Assembly: GCA_032988165.1 (NCBI GenBank)
Contig: JANTQF010000298.1
Coordinates: 1-44,380, forward strand
Origin: Emmonsiellopsis sp. PD_33
Taxonomy: Eukaryota > Ascomycota > Eurotiomycetes > Onygenales > Ajellomycetaceae
Length of the DNA: 44,380 bases
Direction of reading: 5' to 3'
Positions 44,113-44,380 of this stretch are shown in pieces; positions within the stretch are counted from its first letter, which is position 1; each line of letters begins with the position of its first letter. A model generated the notes under the pieces. The model did not search any database. It was not told the origin of the DNA and saw only the letters and a list, made by a program, of their open reading frames with translations. Both the position numbers and the translations under genes were made by a program.

Positions 44113-44380
44113 TCATCGAGAATAGGCCGAAGGGCGCTGCACGTTTCCAACCTGACCGGCTTGAATTTGACGATATTCTCTGCCATGGGTGAGGAGTTCT
44201 TGCAGGGTAGCGTTTGCCTTGTCGTGCAGAGATTGGTCCTGAGGGCTCAAATTCTTTAGGTCTTCCTGCAGCCGCGAAAGGCAGTTGTAATATCTGCGTT
44301 CCGCATTTTGGAGTTGCTGTCCTTGCTGGGCTTGCGACTGTGGCACCTTTACTCCATTACCGTGCGATGGAGTGGATCGA
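44113..44380 (-). CDS. C-terminal fragment of an unidentified protein (runs off the window)
   Basis: The frame is open from the right edge (44379) to a TGA at 44115-44113, giving 88 residues of C-terminus. The sequence has a Gln-rich stretch (VPQSQAQQGQQLQNAE) followed by a helical, coiled-coil-like segment (RRYYNCLSRLQEDLKNLSPQ) with a second helix ELLTHGREYRQIQAGQ, ending RPSAYSR. Composition suggests a nuclear or regulatory protein with a Gln-rich linker, but I do not recognise the family. It is truncated only by the window, with no internal break. Confidence 0.55.
   Translation of the reverse strand, partial: RSTPSHGNGVKVPQSQAQQGQQLQNAERRYYNCLSRLQEDLKNLSPQDQSLHDKANATLQELLTHGREYRQIQAGQVGNVQRPSAYSR

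Overview
The window looks like nuclear DNA of a filamentous ascomycete (Pezizomycotina; my guess is Eurotiales, an Aspergillus/Penicillium-like genome). The reasons are short introns of about 50-180 nt with GT..AG ends and CTAAC/CTGAC branch sites, compact genes on both strands, and typical mould families: nitrilase, ankyrin NLR, GMC oxidoreductase, indoleamine 2,3-dioxygenase, and a berberine-bridge-like oxidoreductase. I found no rRNA, tRNA, CRISPR array or intact transposon. All gene models were spliced by eye from the sequence.

Left part (1-12.5 kb), accessory character: a CsbD-like stress protein gene (671-1201, +) behind a mirrored pair of CRE-like sites; a nitrilase (1799-2964, +); a complete four-exon STAND/NLR gene with N-terminal fungal STAND domain, NACHT and high-identity ankyrin repeats (6618-3373, -); and a secreted GMC flavoprotein oxidoreductase with seven exons (8259-10562, +). 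Large non-coding gaps separate them.

Middle part (13-30.3 kb), mostly metabolism and housekeeping: indoleamine 2,3-dioxygenase (14738-13001, -); mitochondrial cysteine desulfurase NFS1 (18743-16945, -); a BBE-like FAD oxidoreductase that lacks both usual flavin-attachment residues and the glycine-rich FAD loop (21247-19458, -); the BAR-SH3 protein Rvs167 (23217-24624, +); saccharopine dehydrogenase LYS1 in ten exons including a 21-nt microexon, with a CpcA/Gcn4 site upstream (27808-25911, -); and an F-box protein (30315-28220, -).

Right part (30.3-44.4 kb): an 8.6-kb gene-poor stretch carries a GCGGCTCTGCAAAT minisatellite with scattered single copies and one hypothetical protein gene (35187-34708, -). 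After it come a small hypothetical protein (38958-39278, +), the eEF1A methyltransferase EFM7 (39703-40699, +) and the Elongator-associated factor KTI12 (41115-42519, +). A gene running off the right edge contributes only its C-terminus (44113-44380, -).

The genes do not form one obvious pathway. The best candidates for something new are the BBE-like protein with an eroded flavin site, the NLR with 102-bp periodic repeats lying between a nitrilase and a GMC oxidoreductase, and the gene-poor repeat-bearing block.
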